Below are positions 9,301 through 18,893 of a stretch of 64,000 bases of DNA, one piece after another; positions within the stretch are counted from its first letter, which is position 1; each line of letters starts with the position of its first letter. Source of the stretch: Granulosicoccus sp047634635 (lineage in GTDB: Bacteria; Pseudomonadota; Gammaproteobacteria; Granulosicoccales; Granulosicoccaceae). The position numbers were made by a program, and so were the translations under genes. The stretch is taken from the NCBI GenBank assembly GCA_047634635.1, contig JBLIIE010000003.1, positions 20,275 to 84,274 of the forward strand, written 5' to 3'. The notes under the pieces are model-generated. The model did not search any database. It was not told where the DNA came from and saw only the letters and a program-made list of their open reading frames with translations.

Positions 9301-10362
9301 ATGGATTCACTATCTCAGATAGTTCTGGGCGCATCGGTTGCGCACCTGTCACTTGGCTCAAAGTTAGGACGAGGAGCCCTGCTAGTAGGGGCCGCCCTCG
9401 GAACACTGCCGGACTTGGATGTACTCATCCCGTATGACGGAGCAATCGCCAACTTCACCTACCATCGAAGTTTTAGTCATTCATTATTTATATTGACACT
9501 TGTTAGTTTCCCCATAGCCTGGATGTGTCAAAACTTCTACATACGTTTCTGGCAGTCTAAGGTAATCCCCTATTCACAATGGTGGCTAGGATGCTGGTCG
9601 GTTTTAATCACCCATCCACTTCTGGATGGATTTACGATATACGGCACACAACTACTTTGGCCGCTAACAACACCGCCCGTAGCATGGGGTTCGGCATTCA
9701 TTATCGATCCCTTGTACACAGTGCCGCTACTCGTAGGCGTAGTGATTGCGTACAGAAAGTCCTGGGTGGTAGCAAAACCATTTGTTATTAGCGGCCTGGC
9801 AATAAGTAGTTGCTACTTAGCCTGGACACTATTCGCTCAAATGCATATCAGGCAATTGGTAGAGGATAATCTGAGAGACACACAGGTAAATGCAAGTCGT
9901 ATCTTGATTGCACCCTTTCCCTTTTCCTTGTTGTGGCGCGTTGTCGTCATCACAGATTCACAGTACCTAGAAGGGTATAGCTCATTGCTTGATAACTCAA
10001 AAACGCTAAAACTCGACAGTTATAATAACGGTAAAGTTGAATGTGCCATATGGCTTACACACGCCCCTATTCAACGACTGGATTGGTTTACGGAAGGCGC
10101 ATTTGCTCTCTCAGTACAGAACAATCAACTGATTGCCTCTGACTTGAGGATGGGAATAGAAGATGACTATGTTTTCGAGTTTGAAATTGCCGAATGGGAA
10201 GACGGAAACTGGCAAGCCATAAAGACTCGCCAGCGTCCTGTCGATATTAACGGCGCAAGAATGAAATTGCTGTTCAATCGTATTGTCGACTCGGAAATAG
10301 ATCTGGCCCCGTTGGATAATAACTTACGAACCGTTACCACCAACTGCGAGCCTGGCGGGTAA
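9301..10362 (+). CDS. YdjM-like inner-membrane metal-dependent hydrolase (DUF457)
   Basis: A 353-residue polytopic membrane protein. The N-terminal half carries the family's conserved elements: MDSLSQIVLGASVAH, GTLPDLDVLIPYD, YHRSFSHSLF and HPLLDGFTIYGTQLLWP, with His and Asp residues in positions typical of the YdjM/DUF457 group (related to phospholipase C-like metal sites). About five hydrophobic segments fill the first 190 residues. The remaining 160 residues are a soluble domain with no motif I recognise. It starts 40 bases after the RND pump, so read-through is possible, but no functional link is evident. It converges with the next gene, leaving 22 bases between stops. Confidence 0.8.
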   Translation: MDSLSQIVLGASVAHLSLGSKLGRGALLVGAALGTLPDLDVLIPYDGAIANFTYHRSFSHSLFILTLVSFPIAWMCQNFYIRFWQSKVIPYSQWWLGCWSVLITHPLLDGFTIYGTQLLWPLTTPPVAWGSAFIIDPLYTVPLLVGVVIAYRKSWVVAKPFVISGLAISSCYLAWTLFAQMHIRQLVEDNLRDTQVNASRILIAPFPFSLLWRVVVITDSQYLEGYSSLLDNSKTLKLDSYNNGKVECAIWLTHAPIQRLDWFTEGAFALSVQNNQLIASDLRMGIEDDYVFEFEIAEWEDGNWQAIKTRQRPVDINGARMKLLFNRIVDSEIDLAPLDNNLRTVTTNCEPGG

Positions 10363-10384
10363 TTCATTAACGCCTTTCGCCAGA

Positions 10385-12013
10385 TTACCTAAATGACCCA
10401 CTAATACGACGACCTACCCGGGATAGGTGAATCTGTCTCAAGTAAAGCACAAAGGTCAATAACAAGAGCGCCCACCATACGAGTGCACCTCCACCTGACT
10501 TACCTTTCGCCGCAAAGTTAGTAGTCGCATCTTCGACAGTCACAATTATTGAGCTTGTGACAGCGTCACCATTGAGGTTGGACGCGTCTGCCCAAATACC
10601 TACTGAGTATAAGCCAGTCGCTGCGGGGGTGATGCCAAAATCTAATGATATCTGAGCATCTGAAGCGATCATCTCATAGCTGCATTGAATTTCAGTGATG
10701 CCAATGCATTCGACTGGCAGACTGCTCATTATGAGCCCAGCGGGAATACTGATACTCAATTCAACATCAGTGGCAGCACCAGGACCGCTGTTGCGTGCTA
10801 CAGCGACAACACGGGTTTCAATATTACTCTGCCAAGCAAGGTTAGAGTCTGACAACTGCAACGTCAGAGCACTTAAAGAACTCCCATCATCTGTCACATT
10901 GACACTTTGCTTTGCAGCGTCATTATTCTGAACCCCATCAACACTGCTCGTGTCTATGAATGCAGAAATTTCAAGCGTACCGCTTTGCAGAGGCTCCAAT
11001 GTGAATTCATATTCTATATTGCCCTCTTCCCCAGCCCACGATGGAGAAACTGTACCCAATTCACAACTAATGGAAGTTCCACTGATTTCGCAGCCTTCAT
11101 GAAGTTCCGTGACATTCCATTGAGTTCCGATTCCCTCTGCAACGCTTAACATGACATTAGAAGCGCTGTCATACCCATCATTATTGCGAACAATAATAGA
11201 TACCATTACTGACGAGTCCAAGCCAATTTCAGCTTGACTGACAGCTGAACTCACCGCCATATCTACAACATCATCAACGTTCTCCAGACTACCATCGACA
11301 CAAGTAATGTCATCACTGTCCGTCGGACTGCAGATACGCATGTTTTCAGAAAGATCCTTTATCAGCATGATCCTGTCCGCTTCAAAGCCATCTTCGCGAG
11401 GCGTTAGCTTGAAGGTGTTCTGACCCGCTTCAGGGACCGTAATCCAGATGGTTTTTTTGGCACCACAGGCACCAGCGCCACCCGAATTACGTTGTCGACC
11501 TGACCACTGCCATCCTTGACCTGCAGTACAGAATTGCATTCGTCTTCCACTGTCAGGCCAACTGTCATTTATTCCTACATGTATACCGTTGTCTTCAGTG
11601 CCTGTCGAATAGGCTCGGATATGAACATAGTACCTACCAGCTTCGGGGAAGTTCATCGTGTATTGGGCCTCTGGCCCATCACCTGGCTCATGCCAAATCG
11701 CAGTTGGCGGCCCAAATTCATCTTCATGGGTTACACGCATGTCTGGTAACAGTTCAATATAAGCGCCCCCAACAGCACCATCTGAATGATTATCATCAGG
11801 ATCATTTTCCTGCTCTGGTGTACTGGCATTCATCAATACCCAACGTTCAGCGCGGCTATCATCAGATTCCGCCTCAAACACCAGTGCAATGTAATCTTCA
11901 GTGACTCGCTCATCTGCTGATACACCGGCAATCAGTACAACTTGTAACAGCGCACTCCACACAGCAAGGGACAAAAGCCTAGAGATTCCCAAAACCATCA
12001 ACCGCAGCTCCAT
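10385..12013 (-). CDS. Exported DUF11-repeat protein with carbohydrate-binding-like domain and GlyGly-CTERM-type tail
   Basis: A 542-residue exported protein. A signal peptide occupies residues 1-33 (cleavage near VSA-DER). Residues 45-225 resemble a CBM6/CBM35-like jelly roll seen in glycoside hydrolases, with motifs YYVHIRAYSTGTEDNGIHV, SGRRMQFC and REDGFEADRIML. Two DUF11/CARDB-type beta-sandwich repeats follow (from about 265 and 385), each with a Cys pair. The C-terminus has SGGGA, a hydrophobic segment (LVWWALLLLTFVLYL) and a basic tail, as in GlyGly-CTERM proteins, although the basic tail is longer than usual. AGGT sits 5 bases before the ATG, supporting the start. It is probably surface-located or secreted and binds glycans, but no catalytic domain is visible. 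Confidence 0.75.
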   Translation of the reverse strand: MELRLMVLGISRLLSLAVWSALLQVVLIAGVSADERVTEDYIALVFEAESDDSRAERWVLMNASTPEQENDPDDNHSDGAVGGAYIELLPDMRVTHEDEFGPPTAIWHEPGDGPEAQYTMNFPEAGRYYVHIRAYSTGTEDNGIHVGINDSWPDSGRRMQFCTAGQGWQWSGRQRNSGGAGACGAKKTIWITVPEAGQNTFKLTPREDGFEADRIMLIKDLSENMRICSPTDSDDITCVDGSLENVDDVVDMAVSSAVSQAEIGLDSSVMVSIIVRNNDGYDSASNVMLSVAEGIGTQWNVTELHEGCEISGTSISCELGTVSPSWAGEEGNIEYEFTLEPLQSGTLEISAFIDTSSVDGVQNNDAAKQSVNVTDDGSSLSALTLQLSDSNLAWQSNIETRVVAVARNSGPGAATDVELSISIPAGLIMSSLPVECIGITEIQCSYEMIASDAQISLDFGITPAATGLYSVGIWADASNLNGDAVTSSIIVTVEDATTNFAAKGKSGGGALVWWALLLLTFVLYLRQIHLSRVGRRISGSFR

Positions 12014-12200
12014 GTTTACCTAAATTGAAATAACGCCATATAGCTAAAAGATATCGGCAATTTCTTGAATTTTGAGAGTCGACTCGTTCAGGTTTCTAGC
12101 AGGTCAATACAGGCTAATCATTGCGGCTAGTTCATTCGGCGAAGAGCCAGGATAATTGGCAGACCAAGAACAACCTAAACCACACACCTTTCCAGGCTCA

Positions 12201-13226
12201 CTACTTCCGCGGGTAACGACTAGTCAGCATAATCACGGCAAACAGCCTTAGTCTGAATAGAAAACCCTTTCTAACCATATCCGATTCAAGTAGGTAGGAA
12301 AAACTGCGCAGACGTGATTGTTTGAAGCTCAGGTAGTGTCTAAATGATTCCATCTGCTTCCAATCGTCGACATCTAAATCAGGAAACTTTTCTGCGTTAT
12401 CCAATAGATTGTTTAACGTGTGAAGTCGAGTATCTTCCTTAAACGGAAGTTTGAAATCCCGGCTCCACAGTTTTTTCCAAGTTGCATTAGACAATACAGC
12501 TTGGTAGCCCTTACGCATGGAACTGGCAGTGTTACTCGCATTCTGCGTATGTAAACGGTAATTCACCATAGGTACATCTAGCATCGCTCGATGACCATAC
12601 AACTCGGCCAACAGAGCTATCCAGTAATCGTGAACATGAAGCTGATCAGGGAAAGGCAAACACAACTTTGCCATCGCTTGATTCATCAGAACAGTGTTTC
12701 CCATTACTCCATTCTCACCTAGAATTATTCCTAGATTCCGATGACTATTGATGCGGTAGTGTCTGAAAGCTAAAAACGACTGGTGAAGTAACCGTCCATC
12801 TGCATCGATAAGACGAAGGTCGGAATGAATTAATAGCGGTACATTCATACCGTGATTTCTCTCCAGTTCAGCCATCTTGCGCATACCACAAGCGACACGT
12901 CCTTTTTCCCAGATATCATCCTGATCAGACAATGCAATATAGGATGCCCCAGATTCTAAAGCCCGGTTAAGCGTTGCCTCAAAGTTACGGACATAGCCCT
13001 GGTTGCTTGCTTGTATTACTAGCGAATCTACCTCAGGACGCAGTAAATCAGACAGTCGCTTGGCGGTACCATCAGATGACAGATCATCAGATGCGAAAAT
13101 GGAAACGGATTGTTCTTGCGCTAGAAGAGAATTAATCTGCTCATCCAGATAGCAAGTCCCATTGTATGTGCACAGGACGACCGCGACTTCTGCGGCAGAT
13201 GAGTGTTTAGGTACGGATTGGGACAT
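12201..13226 (-). CDS. Glycosyltransferase family 2
   Basis: A 341-residue cytoplasmic GT-A fold glycosyltransferase that uses a nucleotide-sugar donor, likely for surface polysaccharide. The N-terminal VAVVLCTYNGTCYLDEQINSL is the GT2 opening. ASDDLSSDGT binds the nucleotide, and the metal-binding/catalytic region reads ALSDQDDIW near residue 100. HDYWIALLAELYG near 205 matches the acceptor-site region of rhamnosyltransferase-like GT2 enzymes. It is transcribed away from the WbsX-GT4 fusion gene, with 174 bases between the starts, so the two may share a regulatory region and a polysaccharide pathway. The acceptor and the sugar are unknown. Confidence 0.88.
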   Translation of the reverse strand: MSQSVPKHSSAAEVAVVLCTYNGTCYLDEQINSLLAQEQSVSIFASDDLSSDGTAKRLSDLLRPEVDSLVIQASNQGYVRNFEATLNRALESGASYIALSDQDDIWEKGRVACGMRKMAELERNHGMNVPLLIHSDLRLIDADGRLLHQSFLAFRHYRINSHRNLGIILGENGVMGNTVLMNQAMAKLCLPFPDQLHVHDYWIALLAELYGHRAMLDVPMVNYRLHTQNASNTASSMRKGYQAVLSNATWKKLWSRDFKLPFKEDTRLHTLNNLLDNAEKFPDLDVDDWKQMESFRHYLSFKQSRLRSFSYLLESDMVRKGFLFRLRLFAVIMLTSRYPRK

Positions 13227-13324
13227 ATAAGTGATTCAGCAATTAAAAGGCCATGATGGGTCATTCAATACGCGATGGCCCACTCCTTGCACCAAGTAAC
13301 CCCATCAATGTGGTCTGATAAGTG

Positions 13325-13367
13325 ATTGATGGCACATCATCAATTGGGTTTTTCATCAATGGCACAT
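13325..13367 (+). repeat. Hairpin and direct repeat in leader of the WbsX-GT4 gene
   Basis: ATTGATG (13325-13331) and CATCAAT (13338-13344) form a 7-bp stem with a 6-base loop, followed by TGGGTTTTT. The word ATGGCACAT occurs twice (13329-13337 and 13359-13367). The block lies between divergent polysaccharide genes, so it could be an attenuator-like hairpin for the plus-strand gene or a paired regulator site. The stem is short and A+T rich, so strength is doubtful. Confidence 0.35.
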
Positions 13368-13400
13368 ATCACAATCAACAGTGGATCTTAGCTTGTAATA

Positions 13401-15884
13401 ATGTGGTCTCAACGCTTAAATTCTGGTTCCACTATGAGCCCAACTAAAACCCTGACGTCTGCTAGAGTCAGACTACGTACTTGGGCCAAAATTTTCAGTA
13501 ACAATAAGTTTTCTAAAAATCAAGCAATGAGAAACTCTGGCAGCACAGATGCAAAATCTGGAGCGAGTGTTACTCCTGCCGATCACGCAAACAGTATTCG
13601 ATACTTTGCCAATCCAGGCCCTAAATTCGAAAGTCGGTGTACACCTGACGCTCCGGCAAAAAACACCATAGCCAAGGCTGTTGCCTTCTATCTTCCCCAG
13701 TTTCACACCTTCGAACAGAACGACTCTTGGTGGGGAGACGGGTTCACCGAATGGAGGAACGTTTCAAGAGGCACTCCTCGCTTTCAGGGGCATTATCAAC
13801 CTCGCATACCCAGAGATCTCGGATTCTATGATCTAACCAACGTCGACACTCTCAGGGCGCAAGCTGCTCTAGCCCGGGCAGCAGGAATCGAGGCATTCTG
13901 TTTTTACTACTATTGGTTCAATGGCAAACGCCTGATGGACAAACCTCTGGACCTTTTTGCAGAAAGCAATATAGATCAGGAATTCTGCATCATGTGGGCA
14001 AACGAGAATTGGACTCGTCGTTGGGATGGCAGAGAAAATGATGTCCTTATAGCGCAAGACTATTCGCTGGAAGATGAAGACGATTTCCTAGCAGATACCG
14101 CAAAATACATGACGCACCCTCGTTACATGAAAGTCCAGGGCAAACCCTTGTTCATTCTGTATCGAGCATCACTAATTCCTGACACTGCACAAACATTAAC
14201 CCGGTGGCGAAAAAAATGGGTGACAGATCATGGGATAAAACCCATCATCTACATGGTACAAAGCTACCTTGATAGAGATCCCTACGCTCTCGGTTGCGAT
14301 GGTGCTATTGAATTTCCACCACACAAAGTTTCGCGTGACCTAAAACGCAGAAATCGCGAACATCTGACATTTGATAAAGACTATAACGGACAAATCCGAG
14401 CGTATAGCGATGTCGTGTCAAAATCCCTTAATGAAACTGCCCCAGGCTATCCGCTAATTAAAACGGTATCTCCCTCCTGGGATAATGACGCTCGTCGAGA
14501 GGGTAGCGGTGTGACTCTTCAAGGTTCAACACCTACGGCTTATGGAAAATGGTTATCAGGCGCAATCGAGTTCGCTAAAAATCATCCTGTAGACAAAGAA
14601 CCGTTGGTGTTTATCAATGCTTGGAATGAATGGGCTGAAGCCGCATATCTGGAACCCGATGTCCACTACGGACACGCTTATCTGAATGCAACATACCGTG
14701 CTTTGAAAAAAACATCAGAAACAGGGATGACAACTGACCCAAGAAAGCTTCTGCTTATTGGCCATGACGCACACGCAAATGGTGCTCAAATGCTTCTTTT
14801 GGCGCTCGCTCGTTACTACCAGGAAGAAATGGGTCTAAATATCGAGATCCTGCTAAAAGCAGGTGGTGCCCTGCTGCCACAATATCAGGCAATCGCACAA
14901 ACGACGGTACTGGAAGATGTGGTGGACAGAGATCTGGCTGACTGGTTTAGATCTACCGGTAGCCGGTGCGCCATATTTAACACCAGCGTTACCGGCGACT
15001 TACTATCCACTGCCAAAGAGGCAAACATTATCAGCCTTTCATTGGTTCATGAACTTCCAGAATTAATTAACGACTTCGAACTACAGCCCCATATTCATTC
15101 TATCGCCGACCTTGCAGATCACGTCGTGTTCCCATCTACGCTAGTACGCTCTGGATTTGAATCCTTCGAACCGGTCATCAGAAACTCCATCTCCATTCAG
15201 CCACAGGGTCTCTACAAAAACATTAAGGCTAATAACCAGGATAGAGATTCCATCAGAAAAAAACTAGGAATGCGGAGTACTGACACTCTCGTTCTCAATG
15301 CTGGATACGCTGATCATCGAAAAGGTTTCGATTGTTTTGCCTCAGCAGCAGCAAGAATTGTCGCAACTGATCAAAATGTTCATTTTTGCTGGGTGGGCAA
15401 GCGTTCGAAAAAAATGTCTAAATGGCTCAAAACTAACATCAATAAAGAACTTAAAGGCAAACTGCATCTCATGGATTTCACCGATGAAATATCGCCTTGG
15501 TTCGCAGCAACCGATTGCCTGTATTTGAGCTCAAGGGAAGATCCGTTTCCAAGCGTAGCACTCGAAGCCATGAGCTTGGGCATCCCAGTGGTAGTGCACG
15601 CGGGCGCAACCGGATTCGATTCTGAACTTCTGGCATTTATGGAAACTGTTGCAATAGAGAACCACACACAAATCGACAATGCCATTCTCAACACTCTGCT
15701 TTCTGATACTGATAGACAAAAAAAATCTCGCCAGCAATTTATTGAAAAGCACTATCGATTAGAGGACTATGCGAAAAAACTCGTAGGGTTGCTTGGCCTG
15801 ACTTCGTCATCAGCTCACCCTTCGGTCTCTTCCGGAAAACCAATTACTAGGCCTCTCGATATTTCTCCTGACATTTTTTTGTGA
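13401..15884 (+). CDS. WbsX-like glycan hydrolase/transferase fused to GT4 glycosyltransferase
   Basis: An 827-residue two-domain protein. Residues about 93-440 are a WbsX/GH99-like domain: AVAFYLPQFHTFEQND, WWGDGFTEWRNV, FCFYYYWFNGKRLMD, MWANENWTRRWDG and a late NAWNEWAEAAYLEPD. Residues about 450-800 form a GT-B glycosyltransferase of family 4, with LLLIGHDAHANGAQ at the acceptor side, LNAGYADHRKGFDCF, WVGKRSKKM and the donor-site SSREDPFPSVALEAMSLGIPVV. WbsX domains are typical of O-antigen and capsule loci. The fusion suggests one protein that trims or modifies and extends a surface glycan. The first 70 residues are poorly conserved, and an ATG at 13434 is an alternative start. There is no signal peptide, so it is cytoplasmic. 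Confidence 0.87.
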   Translation: MWSQRLNSGSTMSPTKTLTSARVRLRTWAKIFSNNKFSKNQAMRNSGSTDAKSGASVTPADHANSIRYFANPGPKFESRCTPDAPAKNTIAKAVAFYLPQFHTFEQNDSWWGDGFTEWRNVSRGTPRFQGHYQPRIPRDLGFYDLTNVDTLRAQAALARAAGIEAFCFYYYWFNGKRLMDKPLDLFAESNIDQEFCIMWANENWTRRWDGRENDVLIAQDYSLEDEDDFLADTAKYMTHPRYMKVQGKPLFILYRASLIPDTAQTLTRWRKKWVTDHGIKPIIYMVQSYLDRDPYALGCDGAIEFPPHKVSRDLKRRNREHLTFDKDYNGQIRAYSDVVSKSLNETAPGYPLIKTVSPSWDNDARREGSGVTLQGSTPTAYGKWLSGAIEFAKNHPVDKEPLVFINAWNEWAEAAYLEPDVHYGHAYLNATYRALKKTSETGMTTDPRKLLLIGHDAHANGAQMLLLALARYYQEEMGLNIEILLKAGGALLPQYQAIAQTTVLEDVVDRDLADWFRSTGSRCAIFNTSVTGDLLSTAKEANIISLSLVHELPELINDFELQPHIHSIADLADHVVFPSTLVRSGFESFEPVIRNSISIQPQGLYKNIKANNQDRDSIRKKLGMRSTDTLVLNAGYADHRKGFDCFASAAARIVATDQNVHFCWVGKRSKKMSKWLKTNINKELKGKLHLMDFTDEISPWFAATDCLYLSSREDPFPSVALEAMSLGIPVVVHAGATGFDSELLAFMETVAIENHTQIDNAILNTLLSDTDRQKKSRQQFIEKHYRLEDYAKKLVGLLGLTSSSAHPSVSSGKPITRPLDISPDIFL

Positions 15885-15928
15885 ATCTGTAAACTGAACG
15901 GTTCCGCATTAAGATCTGTTCAGTATAA

Positions 15929-16759
15929 ATGACTCAACGTAGCGTTTTAATCACTGGCTGCTCCTCCGGAATCGGATTGGATGCTGCCAGGACCCTGTCA
16001 TCTAGAGGTTGGCACGTTCTGGCCACCTGCCGTAAGGAGAGTGATTGCGAACTATTGCGTGCTGAAGGACTAGAATCGTTTCCTCTTGATTACGACGATT
16101 CACAAAGCATATCGCAAGGTGTTCTCCACGCCTTGGAGCTCACAAACGGCAAACTCGATGCCTTATTCAATAACGGTGCTTATGCTATCCCTGGGTTAGT
16201 CGAAGACTTACCACGAGGTGCTCTGCGTGCGATATTCGAAACTAATCTGTTTGGCCAGTTCGAATTAATCAACGGAGTGTTACCTATCATGCGTAAGCAG
16301 GGGCACGGCCGGATTGTTAACTGTTCGTCTGTACTTGGTTTTGCAGCTCAACCTTTCAGAGGTGCCTACAACGCTAGCAAGTTTGCCATGGAAGGGTTAA
16401 GCGACACATTGCGATTAGAGCTTAGCGATTCGCCTATACAAGTTATTCTGATAGAACCAGGCCCCATCAAAACATTAATTCGACAAAATTCAATTGCACC
16501 GTTTGAACGCTGGGTGAATTGGAAATCCTCTCATCAGCGCGAACGCTATGAAAACGAACTCTGCCCCCGATTGTACACGCCTGCTAATATAAAGAACAAG
16601 TTCGAACTGCTGCCAGATGCAGTTACAGAAAAACTGATTCATGCTCTTGAAAGTACACGGCCACGTCCACGATACTTCGTCACAACTCCTACGTATTTAG
16701 CTGGGTTTTTCAAACGAGTGTTGAGCACTCGGTGGTTCGACAGAGTGTTATCACGCTAG
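15929..16759 (+). CDS. SDR family oxidoreductase
   Basis: A 276-residue NAD(P)-dependent short-chain dehydrogenase. TGCSSGIG is at residues 9-16, FNNGAY replaces the usual NNAG near 88, the catalytic Ser is in NCSSVLGF near 134, and YNASK with Tyr and Lys lies near 149. EPGPIKT follows. The pattern fits the retinol/17-beta-hydroxysteroid dehydrogenase-like (YbbO-type) subgroup. It lies 44 bases after the glycosyltransferase fusion, and a 6-bp inverted repeat (CTGAAC 15894-15899, GTTCAG 15918-15923) sits just before its start. Substrate unknown. Confidence 0.87.
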   Translation: MTQRSVLITGCSSGIGLDAARTLSSRGWHVLATCRKESDCELLRAEGLESFPLDYDDSQSISQGVLHALELTNGKLDALFNNGAYAIPGLVEDLPRGALRAIFETNLFGQFELINGVLPIMRKQGHGRIVNCSSVLGFAAQPFRGAYNASKFAMEGLSDTLRLELSDSPIQVILIEPGPIKTLIRQNSIAPFERWVNWKSSHQRERYENELCPRLYTPANIKNKFELLPDAVTEKLIHALESTRPRPRYFVTTPTYLAGFFKRVLSTRWFDRVLSR

Positions 16760-16787
16760 CAGGCCACGCGGGTAATTCGATGATCCG

Positions 16788-17663
16788 CTACTGAGTTTTA
16801 CCCTGCTCGTTTTGCCTCTCTCGATACCAAATAAACAATCCACTTGAAACAATGATGGCCGTACCGATGATAGTTCGCTGATCAGGTGGTTGACCAAACA
16901 CGACCCAGCTGAGGATTGCTATGTAGATAACCTGGGAATACACCGTCGGGGCAAGTACGGATGCCTCAGCCATTTGATGTGCACGTGTAAGCACGGAATG
17001 ACCGATCATTCCAAGGGTGCCAATCATTGTCAGTAAAAACCAGGTATGAAAACTGTCAGGCCATTGCCAGACGTAAAACGCAAGAGGCGCGAGCAATACT
17101 GTCGCAATTCCTGAGACATAGAATTGTACTGTAGAGTTTTCATCGACACCGGCGATCACCCTGCTCATCACAAAGTAGCCGCTGGCACACAACATAGCTC
17201 CTATCGCCAAAAAGACATGAGGATCGAATCGCTGTCCCCAGGGTTCTAAAATAACAAGCACGCCCAGAAATCCAATAAAAACAGCAAGCAGTCGTTTCAT
17301 ACCCACCTTTTCTCCCAGAATGGGAACACTGAGCAAGCAAACCGTTAACGGTACTACAAAAAATATCGCTATCGTTGTAGTCAGTGGCAGGTATTGGAGT
17401 GCGTTGAAGTTCAATGCGGTCGAGCACAACAGGAACATCGCCCTTACAACTTGCAAACCTGGCTTATTTGACTTTGCGATTCCAATTCCATGCTTGGGCA
17501 TATATACAACAACCGTACACAGGAAGTGACCAAAGTAGCGTAGCCATACAACCTGAAATACAGGAACTGCCGCACTGACGAGCCACTTAGCAGTGGTGTC
17601 CATGCCAGCAAAGCACAGGAATGCCAGCAACATGAGTAAGTAGGCGAATGTAAGTTGCGACAC
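16788..17663 (-). CDS. EamA/DMT family permease
   Basis: A 291-residue drug/metabolite transporter with about ten hydrophobic helices in two EamA repeats (residues about 5-135 and 150-280). Typical signatures are FAGMDTTAKWL in helix 1, PLTTTIAIFFVVPLTVCLLS with LGEKV near residue 115, and APTVYSQVIYIAILSWVVFG with the P-D-x-R-T-I-x-G-x-A element at the end. It uses a GTG start with no clear ribosome binding site. The role is export or uptake of a small metabolite that cannot be named. It follows an MFS gene on the same strand by 42 bases. Confidence 0.88.
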   Translation of the reverse strand: MSQLTFAYLLMLLAFLCFAGMDTTAKWLVSAAVPVFQVVWLRYFGHFLCTVVVYMPKHGIGIAKSNKPGLQVVRAMFLLCSTALNFNALQYLPLTTTIAIFFVVPLTVCLLSVPILGEKVGMKRLLAVFIGFLGVLVILEPWGQRFDPHVFLAIGAMLCASGYFVMSRVIAGVDENSTVQFYVSGIATVLLAPLAFYVWQWPDSFHTWFLLTMIGTLGMIGHSVLTRAHQMAEASVLAPTVYSQVIYIAILSWVVFGQPPDQRTIIGTAIIVSSGLFIWYRERQNEQGKTQ

Positions 17664-17705
17664 GAATTATGGGCTGTCCAGATTTAAAAAAAGAAACCAC
17701 ATAAA

Positions 17706-18893
17706 CTACAACCGCTTTGGCAGGAAGCTTGTGGAAATGGCGGATGAGAAATGCATGAGCGCAAGTACGAAAAAGAATACATGAAATGGGAACACCACGA
17801 GTACTGCACTAACTAACAAGGGCGTCAATAACTCTGACGCCTCTCGCCAAGTAGAGAATATCGTAGTCATCGCCACACGCTCATGAGTCTTGACGTTTCT
17901 CAGAAACGGAATATTACCCAAAACATCGAGCAATACTCCACCCAGAGCACCCGTCACCCAAAACACCAACCCCCAAGGCGTAGGATCACCCAGAAATCCT
18001 AATCCAACCAGACTCAGACCCGTGATGGTAAGCCCCGTATATATCACCTGCCGTGTGCCGAAACGGTTTGAAGCGCGGCGTATAACCGGACTGAGAAATA
18101 ATAAACCCGATACTCCTGAAAGAAGCACTCCAGCCGACCAAACCGGAAGGCCAGCTTCGATGACGTAGATCGGACCGTAGATGTACAAGGTTACCCAAAA
18201 ACTCGACCGACTCAACGTTATGCCATAGGCGATCCGAAGCCGCTTTTGTCCCGAGTACCTTTTTATGGATTGCCACGGATTCTTGGCTTGCGACTTAGCT
18301 TTGACCACCACCTTGTTGTCGCCCAGGCGAAGCTTCCAAAAGTATCCCAACATCAGGGTTGCAGCGATAGCAGAAAAGACGAAAGGCAGATTAAAATGCC
18401 CATGCTCAACCAACCATGAACCGGCAAAAGGACCCACTACCCAAGCAGCTCCAGCATATTGCATTCGACGGGACTCATTGAGTGTCAATTCCTTTTTTCC
18501 AATGTAATCCAAAATGTACAGCGACATACACACGGTATATATCGATGCTGCCGCAGAACGTAGCCCTATTCCCAATGGCAGAAGAACAGTTGAACGAGTA
18601 AACAGGAAAAATGCAGCCACAATCAGAATTCCACCACCCAAGGTGACAAGCCAACGACGCCCTATCAGTCGCTCCAGCGTCCCCAGATTCAAGGTGATAC
18701 ACAGCGTCAATACACCCGCAATTAGATAGACCAAGGCTACATTTTCTTTGCTGCCGAGTGTTTCCAGCGCTGCCAGAGGCACGATACTAACAAGCACCGA
18801 CCGGGAGAATCCTTCAATGGCGGACAATCGCGCCAGGTTAGTACTGGTGTTTCCATGTAGCTGCGTAAGCGCTAACGGTCGACGATGGAACAT
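17706..18893 (-). CDS. Major facilitator superfamily transporter
   Basis: A 395-residue inner-membrane carrier with about twelve hydrophobic segments in two halves joined by a basic cytoplasmic loop (VVKAKSQAKNPWQSIKRY, near residue 200). The N-terminal half carries LERLIGRRWLVTLGG, which corresponds to the conserved loop between helices 2 and 3. The second half has RRASNRFGTRQVIYTG at the equivalent position. The substrate cannot be deduced. It is probably transcribed with the downstream EamA permease. Confidence 0.87.
   Translation of the reverse strand: MFHRRPLALTQLHGNTSTNLARLSAIEGFSRSVLVSIVPLAALETLGSKENVALVYLIAGVLTLCITLNLGTLERLIGRRWLVTLGGGILIVAAFFLFTRSTVLLPLGIGLRSAAASIYTVCMSLYILDYIGKKELTLNESRRMQYAGAAWVVGPFAGSWLVEHGHFNLPFVFSAIAATLMLGYFWKLRLGDNKVVVKAKSQAKNPWQSIKRYSGQKRLRIAYGITLSRSSFWVTLYIYGPIYVIEAGLPVWSAGVLLSGVSGLLFLSPVIRRASNRFGTRQVIYTGLTITGLSLVGLGFLGDPTPWGLVFWVTGALGGVLLDVLGNIPFLRNVKTHERVAMTTIFSTWREASELLTPLLVSAVLVVFPFHVFFFVLALMHFSSAISTSFLPKRL

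Noticed and set aside
15894..15923. CTGAAC/GTTCAG inverted repeat before the SDR at 15.9 kb as a terminator
   Set aside because: Only six pairs with an 18-base spacer and no T-run; could occur by chance.
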